A model generated the notes under the pieces. That model was given only the letters and a program-made list of their open reading frames with translations, did not search any database and was not told the origin of the DNA. Source: Kuschelorhynchus macadamiae (Eukaryota > Arthropoda > Insecta > Coleoptera > Curculionidae). Taken from it: a stretch of DNA of 64,000 nucleotides. The number at the start of each line of letters is the position of its first letter. The stretch's first letter is position 1. The stretch spans positions 62,001 to 126,000 of the forward strand of contig JAUTXW010005189.1 in NCBI GenBank assembly GCA_030620095.1, in the 5' to 3' direction. Both the position numbers and the translations under genes were made by a program. Below are positions 21,326-32,252 of this stretch, piece after piece.

Positions 21326-23880
21326 TAGTCTGGGGTAATAAGGTTCAAAATTTTGATAGTTTGACTTTTAACATGAAGTATGCCAGGGGTAATAGGAACT
21401 TATCTACAAAGGTTCTTGTTATCTTCCAAAAATCGTCAAAATCGCTCAAACAGTTCATGAAATATTAATTGTTAAAATAAAAAAAGTCGTATTGGTTGCT
21501 AATATTTTAACAATTTATTTAGGAAAATATAGAAAAAATTGGATCTTATAACTATGAGGTATGTTAAGGTTAATATTTAACTTTTAGCAAATGTGAAAAG
21601 TTTGAAGCAAAAATCTACAGCAAGAAAGTTACAACATCTTAAAGTTACAATGGTTTCCATGTTATTTATCACAAAATTTCTTTTTTTGTATGGAAAAATC
21701 GGGTTTTTAACTTCTTTATTGTTAATGATATATAGGTAGATAAATCTAGAATAACAACTTTAAATAAACGTAAAAATTAAACAAAATCGGAAAAAAACTT
21801 ATGAAAATAATTATTGTTAACAAAATGTATTCATATGACATTTTGTTCTTCATGATACAAATTTCATCGTTAGGATTAAGTTATATGATTCACCTAAATA
21901 GTAATTGTCTGGATTTTGGAAACAAATAGCATAATATAAGTCTTGGTTTAACATTATTTTGCAGTTGTTAATTTGAGTTTTCAAACTGTCCTTCGAAATA
22001 AAGTTAATCAGTGGCATATCGTCTTTTGTGGAAGAATCTTCAGCTTCTAACGCGTCATTGTCCTCCGATGTATCCTGACATAAATTTTCAAAATTCTCTT
22101 CTTCTGTCTCCGAAGATATGGTGCGCTTTAAATTTTGTTTGACATTTCCCTTTTCTTGTCTTGCCCCACTAGCTCTTGGTTGCTTAGTTATTTTTTTTCT
22201 TTGACAATATTTTTATTTTCTTCTGCTTTCTTTACCTTTTCTTTAATCTATTCCATTGACAAAATTTTGTCATACTCCTTTGATATGCGCTTTCGTTTTT
22301 TTACTTTTACCATTTACGGGCTCCCTTCTGTAATATTTGTGGAGGGTTCAATATGCGTGGAAGATGTGGATGGCTGCATATCAGTGGCTAGCTTGTTCTC
22401 AATAAAAGACTCGAATAAGATGCTTTCTTTACCAGATGGTCCTGGTTGTTGTCTGTCAATATCTAGATGAGTTTGATGTAATTGCGTCTCAGTAGGTGGA
22501 TCATGGTCACTATGTTCTTCATCTGTCTCAACCACTAATCTATCTTCCGTAACAATTATACCATTATGGGTTTCTATAAGTTTTTCAAATCGTGCTAGAG
22601 CCGCGAATACAAATTAATTTGGGGAAACGATCTTTGTTTACAGGGAAAATGCCCGTGGATAGGAATCCCGATCTTAAGTTCTCGGCAGTAAAATTTTCCG
22701 TCCAAACTTTTGAAATGAAATCGACGAAAGCATCTTTTGGAAATATTTGCCTGGAACGATTCTCACTTTGCCATTTCAAGACATTTCATTCCATCCCCTT
22801 TTAATCGCTCGAAAACATGTTTTGTCTAGTGGCTCGTGTGTCAGATTAGGGGGAAGCTTTACTAGGTTTATCTTAAGCACAGAGTTAAGCACTCATCTTC
22901 TACAAGTAACTTAACAGCGTCTCTTGTGTGACTGCGACATCCATCAAAAATTAAAGTGACGGTTTCCGTTGTCAATCTTCTAATAAAGGAATATGTTTGA
23001 TAAAACCTCGATTGAACCAAGCACAGAGCCCTCCATCCACCTTTTTTCAGTGGCAGTTATAACTGTTCCTGGATATGCGTTGTCTGAATACCAGGTAGAT
23101 TGAATGTATTTGCCCTTGAATATTATGAAAGGAGCTAGTTTCTGCCTTGAAGGCGAACCACGGCTAGTACTGATGTTGCTTCTCTTCCACTTCCTGCGAT
23201 GTTAAGGGATACTCTTTTGGTACCTTTTTCTGCAACTATACATGTGTCTTTTGGGTCATGCATGACAAAAGCCACTTTCGTCACAGTTATAGACAAGATT
23301 GGCATCGTCAACTATATAGACAATGATTCTAAATCTTAGTAAAATTTATAGACCACATAGGGATCAGCAACTTAAAGGCTTTTGGTGGACAATTGTTCAA
23401 CCAAAGGTCTGGATGGCATTTCAAAAAACTACGAAACCACTCATCACTTAGTTGACCGTCCTTAAATCGTATGGAAATGTTGTGCTCTTTCTCAAATTCC
23501 TGCACGAGGTCTTTGGTTTCTTCCTTGATTAGACCTTCGCCGCAATGCCCAAGTACTTTTAAATATTGTTTTAATTGTTCTTCATTTTCTGGTGTTAGGT
23601 CAGTTCTCCTACCACCGTCTGTGACGTTAAAATTTAATTTTCCACCTAGTTTTTTTGTTAATGTAGACCTTGGAACCTTATAAAAATTAGCCGCATCGGT
23701 TTGTGACATTCTTCCTGCTGTTACTGCTTTTATTGCATTATTTATAGCTTCTTGTTCATATTGAACTCGGCCTCCAATTTCTTTGGACTTTTTAATATAT
23801 GTACGCGTCATTGGTTTTGTTTGCTTATTAGTAACTTTTTCACTGTAAACCACTATGTCTAATTTGAGATTTAGTATATG
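21326..23880 (-). mobile_element. Second psq/DDE_1 transposon relic
   Basis: A left border near 21326 is suggested by GGGGTAATAAGG and AGGGGTAATAGG motifs, reminiscent of the subterminal repeats in the 1-5.6 kb element. The right border is not clear; no matching inverted repeat was found near 23880. The interior is a degraded transposase on the minus strand. Confidence 0.6.
21852..23853 (-). pseudogene. Degraded psq-HTH / DDE_1 transposase
   Basis: The N-terminal frame, 23853-23329, starts near MTRTYIKKSKEIGG and contains a psq-like HTH (MSQTDAANFYKVPRSTLTKK). A CENP-B-like segment (LSDEWFRSFLKCHPDLW) follows. The catalytic region, 23330-22800, is recognisable in shifted frames (NLVYNCDESG; VAEKGTKRVSLNIAGSGREA). 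The C-terminal block, 22779-22585, reads FRSTGIFP-like FLSTGIFPVNKDRFP. Serine/threonine-rich linkers lead to a final block, DDMPLINFISKDSLKTQ, ending near 21855. There are several frameshifts. It has no PHD-like finger, unlike the element at 1-5.6 kb. Confidence 0.78.
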
Positions 23881-23902
23881 TTACCGGCAATGTCCGTGCA
23901 GT

Positions 23903-24104
23903 CATACCTAGGTTCGCTCTAGGCAAACTCCGAAATTATTCGTTATTCGCCTGCGCTGTAGTAAGGCAATTCCAGGTTTCCTAAAACTAACCTAATCTAA
24001 CCTAGGATTGGCGTACAGAGCCCAGGCAAAGTCCGAAATAACCAACAATTTCGGACTAAAGCGGGACGGCAATGTGCACTTTGGGTAGGCAAACCTAGGT
24101 ATGA
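23903..24104. repeat. Small imperfect inverted repeat (MITE-like)
   Basis: CATACCTAGGTTCGC at the left is matched by the complement of the right end (CATACCTAGGTTTGC). An inner TCCGAAATTnTTsGTTATT block also occurs in both arms. It is non-coding. Confidence 0.5.
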
Positions 24105-24124
24105 GGTTTACCTAGCCTGAGAGG

Positions 24125-24452
24125 GATGATTTGTCAGATGTCTTAATTAATTTATTTTCAGAAAAACTAAAAATTCACGTCTCTCAATCAGATAAACTAT
24201 GTTTTTCGTTTAAAACAGAAAAACGAAACGACCAAAAAACCGGCACCGATTATTATAAATTTCGTCAGTAATATAATCTCTGTGTTTGAAAACTTGACCT
24301 GGACCCGATGCGGATTGCTTATGGCAATCAAAAAGAAACATGGGAACCATATGGTTTGGACGGAAGGAGGCAAAGTCTTTGCCTGGGATTCATCAACCAA
24401 GAAAAAGATCCATATTAAATTAAATTATAATGACATGTTGGCTGAAGCTCTC
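24125..24452 (+). pseudogene. LINE ORF1 C-terminal remnant
   Basis: The plus strand reads LSDVLINLFSEKLKIHVSQS and then FKTEKRNDQKTGTDYYKF to a stop. After a frame change it reads ENLTWTRCGLLMAIKKK and MVWTEGGKVFAWD, ending AEAL and TAA. LT-x-TR...LL...VWT-x-G-x-VF is the usual closing block of ORF1 proteins of many insect LINEs. I infer that its ORF2 is the plus-strand reading at 36.3 kb, separated by the nested insertions between. Confidence 0.6.
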
Positions 24453-24615
24453 TAATATTCAATATTCTCATATCGTCGATGAAACGTGTTAACCTGCTAA
24501 CTCCATTTTAACAAATTTTTCAGGAGAGCCTAAAAATCGTATGAATATGTTATTACAATTGTTATAAGAAAAAATTTGGGTTAGATGACAAAAAAGTAAC
24601 AAAATACACGTATTG

Positions 24616-25245
24616 TGATGTGTCCTTAATGAATGGAAAATAATCCCTTCAGTAGGGTAGGGGGGTGGACTGTAGTTTATTTTTTAGGTTTACGATGGTT
24701 CACCGATTTATATTCTTACCGCAGGCCTTTCAAGATGGTTCTGTGATATTTGTTTTTTACGATATAAAGTAAGGGCGTAAAAATGCCTTGTAATAAAGGT
24801 AAAGTAAAAGATTACATTAAAAAGGACTCGACTTACCTTTAGGAACCTTGGATAGCGGGAATAGTATATTCAGCCGTTTTCACTGGGCCAGTATGGCCGT
24901 AAAGGGTACAAGTCTGAGGGCCCGTGGGTTCGGGCAGTAAATTTTTGACTTCACGGTAGAACGTACACGTTCGATGCTCGTACGGAAGTGTTTGTCCATC
25001 TCATCCGTCGCAGTAGTTCCACTCAGCCGGTTACAAGGGTAAACGGGAAAGTAGGAACGGAAAGTAATAAATGGATAAGATAGGTTTGTCGAGTAAAGTA
25101 AATTTAGTTTCAATGTAAGAATAAACTATTAAAGGATATTTAATTAATAGATGCATTTATGATTAAAAGTAAAAAAAAAATAAATTCTAATTCTCTAGAA
25201 TACCAAATAAATTTAAAATAAAAAATTATACGTAGGGACGAAACA
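24616..25245 (-). repeat. BEL/Pao 3' LTR
   Basis: Relative to the minus-strand element this is the 3' LTR. It is the same length as the other LTR and starts and ends with TG/CA. The short reading MKLNLLYSTN inside it is identical in both LTRs apart from one residue, and it is an LTR by-product. Confidence 0.95.
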
Positions 25246-25285
25246 TACCCGCCCCCATGAAAATGCCCAGAGCATTTTCGTAAAA

Positions 25286-27180
25286 CTAGTAAGTAGGCAG
25301 AGGACAAAGTTTTACTAAAGGTCGTTTAAACTGGCCCTTAGCTGTTTGTACTATTGCAACTCTTGGAACCTTATCTGTCCCAATAATAGTTTTTACTACT
25401 CGTCCTAGCATCCACTCTAGTGGATTTGAATTTTCATCTTTTATGACAACTAGAGTATCGATATTTAAATTAGGAGCAGGATCATTCCACTTTGACCTTT
25501 GTTGCAGGGTGTGAAGGTACTCCAAATGCCATCTTTTCCAAAAGTCTCTATGCATACGTTGTAGTAACTGCCACCGTGACAGTCTGTTTAAAGGTGAATT
25601 TGAAGTATCTGGATCAGGCAAGGTTGATAAAGGTTTCAAAGTAAGAAAATGACCTGGCGTAAGCGCAACTAAATCAGTAGGATCAGTACTTACAGGCGAA
25701 AGAGGTCGCGAATTAAGAACCGATTCTATTTGTATGATAACAGTATTTAACTCTTCATATGTAAGTATTTGGTTTCCGACAACTCGCTGTAAATGTGTTT
25801 TAAATGATTTAATATTAGATTCCCAAATACCACCCATATGGGGAGCCGAAGGCGGATTAAAATGCCATTGTACAGCCACTTTCTCCGCGCACTCTTTAAA
25901 AATATGACGTAAATATCTTTCGGCACCGACAAAGTTTGTCCCGCAATCGGAGTATATATTTTGACATAAACCACGCCTAGCAATAAAGCGTCGCAGCGCT
26001 GCCAGAAAGGCTTCTGAAGACATATTCGATACTAACTCTAAGTGTACGGCTTTAACTGCACAACATACAAACAAGCAAACATATGACTTAGTAGTTTTTG
26101 CACCGCGATATCGATTCATGTAAATAGTAAAAGGACCGCAAAAATCAACACCTACATTCTCAAAGGCCTTTACCTGGGAAATACGATATTTCGGCAAATT
26201 TCCCATAGGTGGCTGATAAGGTTTAGGATTAAATTTCCAACATATTTGGCATTTATATAAGACTTTTCTAATTACCTTTTTTGCAGAGAGAATCCAAAAA
26301 TTTTGGAGAAGTAAAAATTGGGTGGTTTGTATACCACAATGTAGAAAAATTTTATGTATTTCAAAAATTAACAACGTAGTTAATTTGGAAGCACTAGGCA
26401 GAAGTAAAGGGAATTTTTTGTCATATGGCAACTCAGAGTAACATAATCGACCACCCACTCGAATATAGCCGTTAGTATCTAGAAAAGGATTCAATTTTTG
26501 TAAAGGTTTTGATAAAAGCTTGTTATTTTTAAGCAAAATTATCTCATTTTTGAAATGTAATAATTGAACGTATTTCAATAAAAACATTAAGGCATTATTA
26601 AGTTCAGAAAGAGTTACATATGGTAAATAAGTCACTTTGGAATTTTTAAATTTTGTTATGCTACGCAAAAAATAGGCAACTATTCTCTTTATTTTAGACA
26701 GGGAAGAGTATTTTTCAAAAAAATATTCTGCAAAATTAAAAGCGAGTGAGGTTTTCATAACTATATTTCTTTTTTCTTCAAGTCCCTCAGACAAATTTTC
26801 TTGAATTTTGACATCAATACTCCAAGAATCCTCAGGGGTTAAAAGAAATTGGGGGCCCTGCCACCAAAGAGAAAAGTCTATGAGTTCCGAAGGAAACATA
26901 CCACGCGACCCACAATCAGCAGGATTGTTCTTAGAAGGTATATGATACCAAAACTGGGGCGCTATTTTCTCTTGTATATACGATACACGGTTACTCACAA
27001 AGGTTTTCCAAAGGTGAGGAGAATTCCTAATCCAGTTTAAAGCAACAGTACTATCGCTAAATGCATAAATGTTATGAAATTGGATTTCAGTAAAGGTATG
27101 CAAAACAAAATGCATTAATTTTGCCAGTAGGACCGCCGCACAAAGTTCTAGACGGGGAATGCTGATTCTTTTAAGGGGAG
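25286..27180 (-). CDS. BEL/Pao pol C-terminal part: RNase H, integrase, DUF5641-like tail
   Basis: The frame is open from about 27180 (RISIPRLELCAAVLLAKL) to the stop. The first ATG, at 27115, is arbitrary because it lies inside pol. It opens with RNase H (FSDSTVALNWIRNSPH; NPADCGSRG). A zinc-binding H2C2 region follows (HKIFLHCG...CQIC). The integrase core comes next, with D in GVDFCGPF, D in IYSDCGTNFVGA and E in GGIWESNIKSF. The Pao-type C-terminus is RLSRWQLLQRMHRDFW, ending QFKRPLVKLCPLP. All integrase catalytic residues are present. It is separated from the upstream pol frame by a one-base loss in the A-run near 27170. Confidence 0.92.
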
Positions 27181-29634
27181 AAACTTCAAAGTTTCAAAAT
27201 TATTTTTCTCAGAAACTGTTCTCAAAAATATTACAGAACAATAAGCCTTTTCTGATGCGTCGCAAAAGCCACAAAGCTGAACTTTGGTAGCTTTATAAGT
27301 AGTTATTTGTCTAGGTATTTTACAACTGCATAAAAGATCAAATTCGATTTTAAATTTTTTCCAAACAGAGATAATTTCCTCAGGAGGACTCTCATCCCAG
27401 CCTAATCCTAAAGCCCACAAGTTTTGAATAAGTAATTTAGCAAGTAAAACTATAGGTGTTAAAAAACCTAAAGGATCAAAGATTCTGGCTAAATCGGATA
27501 AAATAGAACGTTTCGTACAAGTATTATGTAAGCTTTGGAAGAAGTAAAAAAAGTTATCAGAATTTGGGCACCACTTTAAACCTAATATTTTTAGAGTGGT
27601 ATGATCATCTTTATCAAACGACATGGCAATATTTTGAACATGTGTATCAGGTAGATCACTGAGTAAATCGACACAGTTACTAGCCCATTTTCGAGTTTCA
27701 AAGCTGCCTCGCTTCAGTAACTCGATTATTTGTTTTTTCATTTCTAAGATTTCATTAAAATTGTCATGGCTACATACAATGTCGTTCACAAATACCGACT
27801 CATTAAGAATTTTGGAAGCTAAAGGTAGATCCGAATGATCCTGTGACAATTTCAAAAGAGTCCTTATTGCAAGATACGGAGAACACGATACTCCGAAGGT
27901 AACGATATTTAATTCATAATCTTTTATGGGGTCTTCTTTAGAAAAACGCCACAAAATTCGCTGATACTTTCTATGTTCAGGGTTAAGTAATATCATTCTA
28001 TACATTTGACGTATATCACATGTAAAGACATACTTATGTAATCTAAAATTAAGTAATATTTTGACAATATCTCCTTGCAATTTGGGACCAGTGTGAAGAG
28101 CATTATTTAAAGATATCTTGTTTGGTGCATGACTAGAAGCGTCAAATACCACCCGCAAGGGTGTACTTGATGATTCCTTTTTTATCACTGCATGGTGAGA
28201 AATATAGAAATAATTATGAATTTCAGACAACAAAGGAGTGGAAACTGGTTCCATGTGTTTATTATCCAAATAATCCATTAGTACATTTGAATATGAATTA
28301 TAAAAGTTGTTATCTTGTAAAAGACGGTTTTCTAAGGCGAGAAATCTGCGCAGTGCAATGGATCGGGTATCACCAAAATCCAGTGATGAATTCTTAAAGG
28401 GCAAAGAGACCACATATCTTGAGTCAGATTTAAAAGTAGTTTGTAAATAATATTTTTCGCAATATTCATCCTCGGGGGATATAGCTTTTATTTCTGGAAC
28501 TTCTTCAACCTTCCAAAACTGTTGAATACTTTGGTCCAAATTGCAGAAGGAGGTCATGAAAAATGTGTTTACTTTCTGGTTTTTGCAAGAGTAAGTACTA
28601 GGAACCCTAAGATTTCCCATAACAGCCCAACCAAACACGGTATTAATGAAAACTGGACTTTGGGAATCCTTACATAATCGGCCATCTGACAAAATGTAAG
28701 GGAAAACATTATTTCCTAGAAGCAAATCAATATTATCGCTTTTGTTAAAAGCGGGGTCAGCAAGCTGCAAGTTAGCCACATAATTTATATTTTCAGTAGA
28801 AAAAGAAAAGGTAGGCAAGTGATCGCAAATTTTATCAAGTATAATAGTATCTAAATTAAAAGTGAAATCAGAATTAATCATGGAGCTTATCGAAACTTGA
28901 ACTGCAAATTTTGCAGTAGTATACATCTCTCCCAAACCTTGTAAGGACATGCCCAAACTAAATTTTTCCAGACCTAGTCTATTTGAGCATTTTCGGGTAA
29001 TAAAGGAAGACTGTGAACCACTATCAAGGACAGCTCTAACTGTATGCCAGTTATTAAAGTTGTCCTTTATTTTTAGTAGAACGGTACATAAGAGAACTTC
29101 GTGGCTACCCGTGGCAATACCAATAGTAGAAGTTTTTGAAAGCAAAGTAAAAGGTTCAGAATTACTCTGATTACTAGGAGAATTATTATTATTATTATTT
29201 GAATCAAAATGTAACAAGGTATGGTGCTCTTTATGACAAGTTTTACACCTTTTAGTAGAGTTACATTTGGATGTTGTATGATAAGTAGCTAAGCAATTGA
29301 CACAAGCCTTTTGTTTTTTGATTAAATCAAAACGTTCAAAAGGTGACTTATCTAAAAATGCAATACATTTATATATTATATGTTTACCTTTACATAGAAA
29401 ACAGGAATTTACATCCTGTTGTGTAGTATTAGAAAAAAGATTTTTATTTTTTAATCTTAGTTGCCCCTCATATTCTTCGCGAAATGAGCGTGTGGGTGTT
29501 TTAGGTGATTGGGGAGCTTTTGACTTATTAAAGTCTTTTTTAGGGACAGACTCTAACGCCAAACATTGTTTGGTTGCAAAATTTATGATGTCATCAAATT
29601 TGGGAATATTATGTGAAGCATAACATTGTTTCAA
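27148..29634 (-). CDS. BEL/Pao zinc knuckles, aspartic protease and reverse transcriptase
   Basis: In the 828-residue frame three cysteine-histidine knuckles lie at residues ~79-141 (CFLCKGKHIIYKC; CVNCLATYHTTSKC; CKTCHKEHHTLLH). The retropepsin motif AVLDSGSQSS follows, with Asp at residue 204. The RT has VVFDASSHAPNKISLN and FTCDIRQMYRMI with the first catalytic Asp. The second motif, normally YVDD, reads FVNDIVC, so the first Asp of the pair is Asn (codon at 27784-27786). A single G-to-A change explains it, and it should abolish polymerase activity. The frame overlaps gag in a different register, and ends by frameshift near 27170. The initial residue is a TTG-type start in the overlap and is probably not a real initiation site. 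Confidence 0.92.
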   Translation of the reverse strand: MKQCYASHNIPKFDDIINFATKQCLALESVPKKDFNKSKAPQSPKTPTRSFREEYEGQLRLKNKNLFSNTTQQDVNSCFLCKGKHIIYKCIAFLDKSPFERFDLIKKQKACVNCLATYHTTSKCNSTKRCKTCHKEHHTLLHFDSNNNNNNSPSNQSNSEPFTLLSKTSTIGIATGSHEVLLCTVLLKIKDNFNNWHTVRAVLDSGSQSSFITRKCSNRLGLEKFSLGMSLQGLGEMYTTAKFAVQVSISSMINSDFTFNLDTIILDKICDHLPTFSFSTENINYVANLQLADPAFNKSDNIDLLLGNNVFPYILSDGRLCKDSQSPVFINTVFGWAVMGNLRVPSTYSCKNQKVNTFFMTSFCNLDQSIQQFWKVEEVPEIKAISPEDEYCEKYYLQTTFKSDSRYVVSLPFKNSSLDFGDTRSIALRRFLALENRLLQDNNFYNSYSNVLMDYLDNKHMEPVSTPLLSEIHNYFYISHHAVIKKESSSTPLRVVFDASSHAPNKISLNNALHTGPKLQGDIVKILLNFRLHKYVFTCDIRQMYRMILLNPEHRKYQRILWRFSKEDPIKDYELNIVTFGVSCSPYLAIRTLLKLSQDHSDLPLASKILNESVFVNDIVCSHDNFNEILEMKKQIIELLKRGSFETRKWASNCVDLLSDLPDTHVQNIAMSFDKDDHTTLKILGLKWCPNSDNFFYFFQSLHNTCTKRSILSDLARIFDPLGFLTPIVLLAKLLIQNLWALGLGWDESPPEEIISVWKKFKIEFDLLCSCKIPRQITTYKATKVQLCGFCDASEKAYCSVIFLRTVSEKNNFETLKFLPLKESAFPV

Positions 29635-30442
29635 AATATTTTCGGGTATTAGAATCTAACCTATCTAAAAACATGTATCCCAAAATAAAATCCCAAGTAT
29701 CTACATCAAAACCCATAGATCGTAAAGAGCTTATATTTTTCGTAAAAATATCTAATAAATCGCGAAGGGCATTCGCATTTTCATACTTTAAGTGCGGACT
29801 ATCTTCTATTAGCTTCCAATAAGTAGACGCTTGTAAACGTTTATTTGTATAGCGATTAACCAACATAGTATAAGCATTCAAGTAATTCTCATTTAAAATA
29901 GGAATGTCGGAAATTAAATCTAAAGCCGGCCCTGTCAATGAGGATACTAAATAATTAAATTTTTCAATATTCGCAAGAGTTTTGTTTTTATGTATTAAGG
30001 CATCAAAAATGTGAACAAAGGTAGGAAAATTTTTAAATTCGCCTGAAAAAATTGGTAAATTAATTTTCGGTAGAGGGATATTATGTGTATTAGAATTTTG
30101 ATTTTGAACTATAGACTGCTCAAGAAGAGTGACTTCAAGGGGTTCTTCAAAAAGCGTATAATAAATTATTTCGATTTCTTGACTCTTTTTTGCAAAATTC
30201 TCACCTATTTTATTTTCATCATTAAGCAAATCTTGGTCAGTTGCAACCAAAGTTAAAACGGAATTATGATGCTTTTGAAAATCACTTATTAATTTTTTCA
30301 TATGACGATAGCTAACTTTAAACGTCGTATGCATAGCAGGATTATTTTTTGCAGAGACGGCAGCATTATGTATAAGATTAAATTCAGTAATTACACCTTG
30401 TCTTAGTGCTTTTGCCCGCAATACTTTAGAGTTGTCAGCCAT
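29609..30442 (-). CDS. BEL/Pao Gag (DUF1759-like)
   Basis: The 277-residue frame starts MADNSKVLRAKALRQ, about 790 bp inside the 5' LTR. The helical N-terminus is followed by the DUF1759-type core (LPKINLPIFSGEFKNFPTF and YLVSSLTGPALDLISD). The expected continuation (W..L..RLD..TR..FE) is present just before the stop, and the next frame begins within it (KQCYASHNIPKF). The change of register is therefore either a one-base mutation or a programmed +1 shift. The protein would form the capsid-like particle. Confidence 0.88.
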   Translation of the reverse strand: MADNSKVLRAKALRQGVITEFNLIHNAAVSAKNNPAMHTTFKVSYRHMKKLISDFQKHHNSVLTLVATDQDLLNDENKIGENFAKKSQEIEIIYYTLFEEPLEVTLLEQSIVQNQNSNTHNIPLPKINLPIFSGEFKNFPTFVHIFDALIHKNKTLANIEKFNYLVSSLTGPALDLISDIPILNENYLNAYTMLVNRYTNKRLQASTYWKLIEDSPHLKYENANALRDLLDIFTKNISSLRSMGFDVDTWDFILGYMFLDRLDSNTRKYFETMLCFT

Positions 30443-30956
30443 ATTTATATTATATAATTAAATATCAATAGTTAAATGTAAACGCTTTAATTCAAAAGAA
30501 TAAAAAATATGAGTAATAATTAACTAGCATTAAATTATTTTCCGCCGAAAAGTAATTATCAATTGCCCTCGTAAACGAAATGCAGAACCTAAAATTCACA
30601 GTTTTATCTTTAAATATTATTTTTATTTTCAAGTCACAAATAAATTTATCGAGAACTTGTTTGTGACACTTAACAATGAGATTTTGCAAATCCCGTTTGC
30701 TTCAGTATCGATCGATAGATTGACAAAAAACTATTGGAATGCGTTAATCCCTGGTCGACGTAGGCGAAACTTTCTCAACAACCATAAATCATAAATCAAC
30801 AGTATTTTTTAATAGTATATAAAATTTATGAAAATGTAAAAAAACGAAATTACTTATGCAATATAATTAATAATAACGTATGCAATAGTACCACAAGCAA
30901 GAGCCAATTTTTGGTTTAAATTCGAACCAGAATATTGTGTAATAAAGTAAAATTCA

Positions 30957-31100
30957 AATTTTGGAAAATAAAAGGGTATCAATTATTTAGTAAATTTTCG
31001 AAAATAAAAAGGTATCAATTATTTAGTAAATTTTCCAAAATAAAAAGGTATCAATTATTTAGTAAATTTTCGAAAATAAAAATGTATCAATTATTTAGTA
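30957..31100. repeat. 36-bp tandem repeat, four copies, in the BEL/Pao leader
   Basis: Copies are exactly 36 bp apart, with the shared core GGTATCAATTATTTAGTAAA and slight variation in TTTTCGAAAATAAAAA. It lies between the 5' LTR and gag in the untranslated leader, so the plus-strand 12-residue periodic reading is not a gene. Confidence 0.95.
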
Positions 31101-31226
31101 AATTAATTAGTAAATGTAAATATTATGTAATAGTAAAATGCATCTAATTTAAGAGAAAAATCGAAAAAAACAAATCATAAACCGCCGTGAAAAGCAAAGA
31201 AATTCGGCTGTCGAAGGATCAAAAAA

Positions 31227-31856
31227 TGATGTGTCCCTAATGAATGGAAAATAATCCCTTCAGTAGGGTAGGGGGGTGGACTGTAGTTTATTTTTTAGGT
31301 TTACGATGGTTCACCGATTTATATTCTTACCGCAGGCCTTTCAAGATGGTTCTGTGATATTTGTTTTTTACGATATAAAGTAAGGGCGTAAAAATGCCTT
31401 GTAATAAAGGTAAAGTAAAAGATTACATTAAAAAGGACTCGACTTACCTTTAGGAACCTTGGATAGCGGGAATAGTATATTCAGCCGTTTTCACTGGGCC
31501 AGTATGGCCGTAAAGGGTACAAGTCTGAGGGCCCGTGGGTTCGGGCAGTAAATTTTTGACTTCACGGTAGAACGTACACGTTCGATGCTCGTACGGAAGT
31601 GTTTTTCCATCTCATCCGTCGCAGTAGTTCCACTCAGCCGGTTACAAGGGTAAACGGGAAAGTAGGAACGGAAAGTAATAAATGGATAAGATAGGTTTGT
31701 CGAGTAAAGTAAATTTAGTTTCAATGTACGAATAAACTATTAAAGGATATTTAATTAATAGATGCATTTATGATTAAATGTAAAAAAAAAATAAATTCTA
31801 ATTCTCTAGAATACCAAATAAATTTAAAATAAAAAATTATACGTAGGGACGAAACA
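31227..31856 (-). repeat. BEL/Pao 5' LTR (promoter LTR)
   Basis: It is the partner of the repeat at 24616. By eye the differences are a T/C near the start, a G/T in GTGTTTkTCC, an A/C in CAATGTAmG and an A/T in GATTAAAwG. Transcription of the element would start here and run leftward. Confidence 0.95.
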
Positions 31857-32252
31857 TATTGGAAATAAAAAAATTATAATTTTTGCGTTAATTTAGGTTT
31901 TATCGGTAAATGTTGGAGATAGCAGATTTTCGCTTCTTGTCATGAAAAATATGTGCATCCGTTTTATGGAGGTGGAAATTTTTCATCTTATAAAAGAGAA
32001 GAAAACACGTACACGTTTTTGTACTTTGAGTACTTAGACTGATGTTATTAAGGAAAAACATATTATTTTAAACAGTTTTATTTTTAATTAAGAAGAAACA
32101 TAGGTATTCGAAAGTTTTAAAATGCAATAATAACCATAATAATAATATTAATATGCATATTGTTTTAGGTGTAGCAAAAACTTAACTTTTAAAATAGGCA
32201 GAAAAGGTATACACAAGTATTTTAAAAACAACATATTAATAAATAAAATAAA

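Larger units (their letters stand above)
24616..31856 (-). mobile_element. BEL/Pao LTR retrotransposon, near-complete and young
   Basis: Two 630-bp direct repeats (24616-25245 and 31227-31856) begin TGATGTGTCC and end GACGAAACA. Both are bordered by the 5-bp duplication TATTG (24611-24615 and 31857-31861). Coding runs right to left: gag, then protease-RT, then RNase H-integrase. A purine-rich tract (ATGGGGGCGGG on the minus strand) lies immediately before the 3' LTR. I did not identify the tRNA primer site with confidence. The LTRs differ at four positions by eye. Confidence 0.95.

Noticed and set aside
21157..21348. 63-codon minus-strand frame
   Set aside because: No recognisable motif, and no continuity with the fragment at 20.6-21.0 kb.
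23880..23900. Right TIR of the second psq relic
   Set aside because: The sequence does not pair convincingly with the left border near 21326, so exact ends are not claimed.
24880..25113. 77-codon reading repeated at 31491-31724
   Set aside because: Lies entirely inside the LTRs and appears twice only because the LTRs are duplicates. There is no known domain.
30935..31147. Plus-strand frame with 12-residue repeats (KIKRYQLFSKFS)
   Set aside because: Generated by the 36-bp tandem repeat in the untranslated leader of BEL/Pao, antisense to the element.
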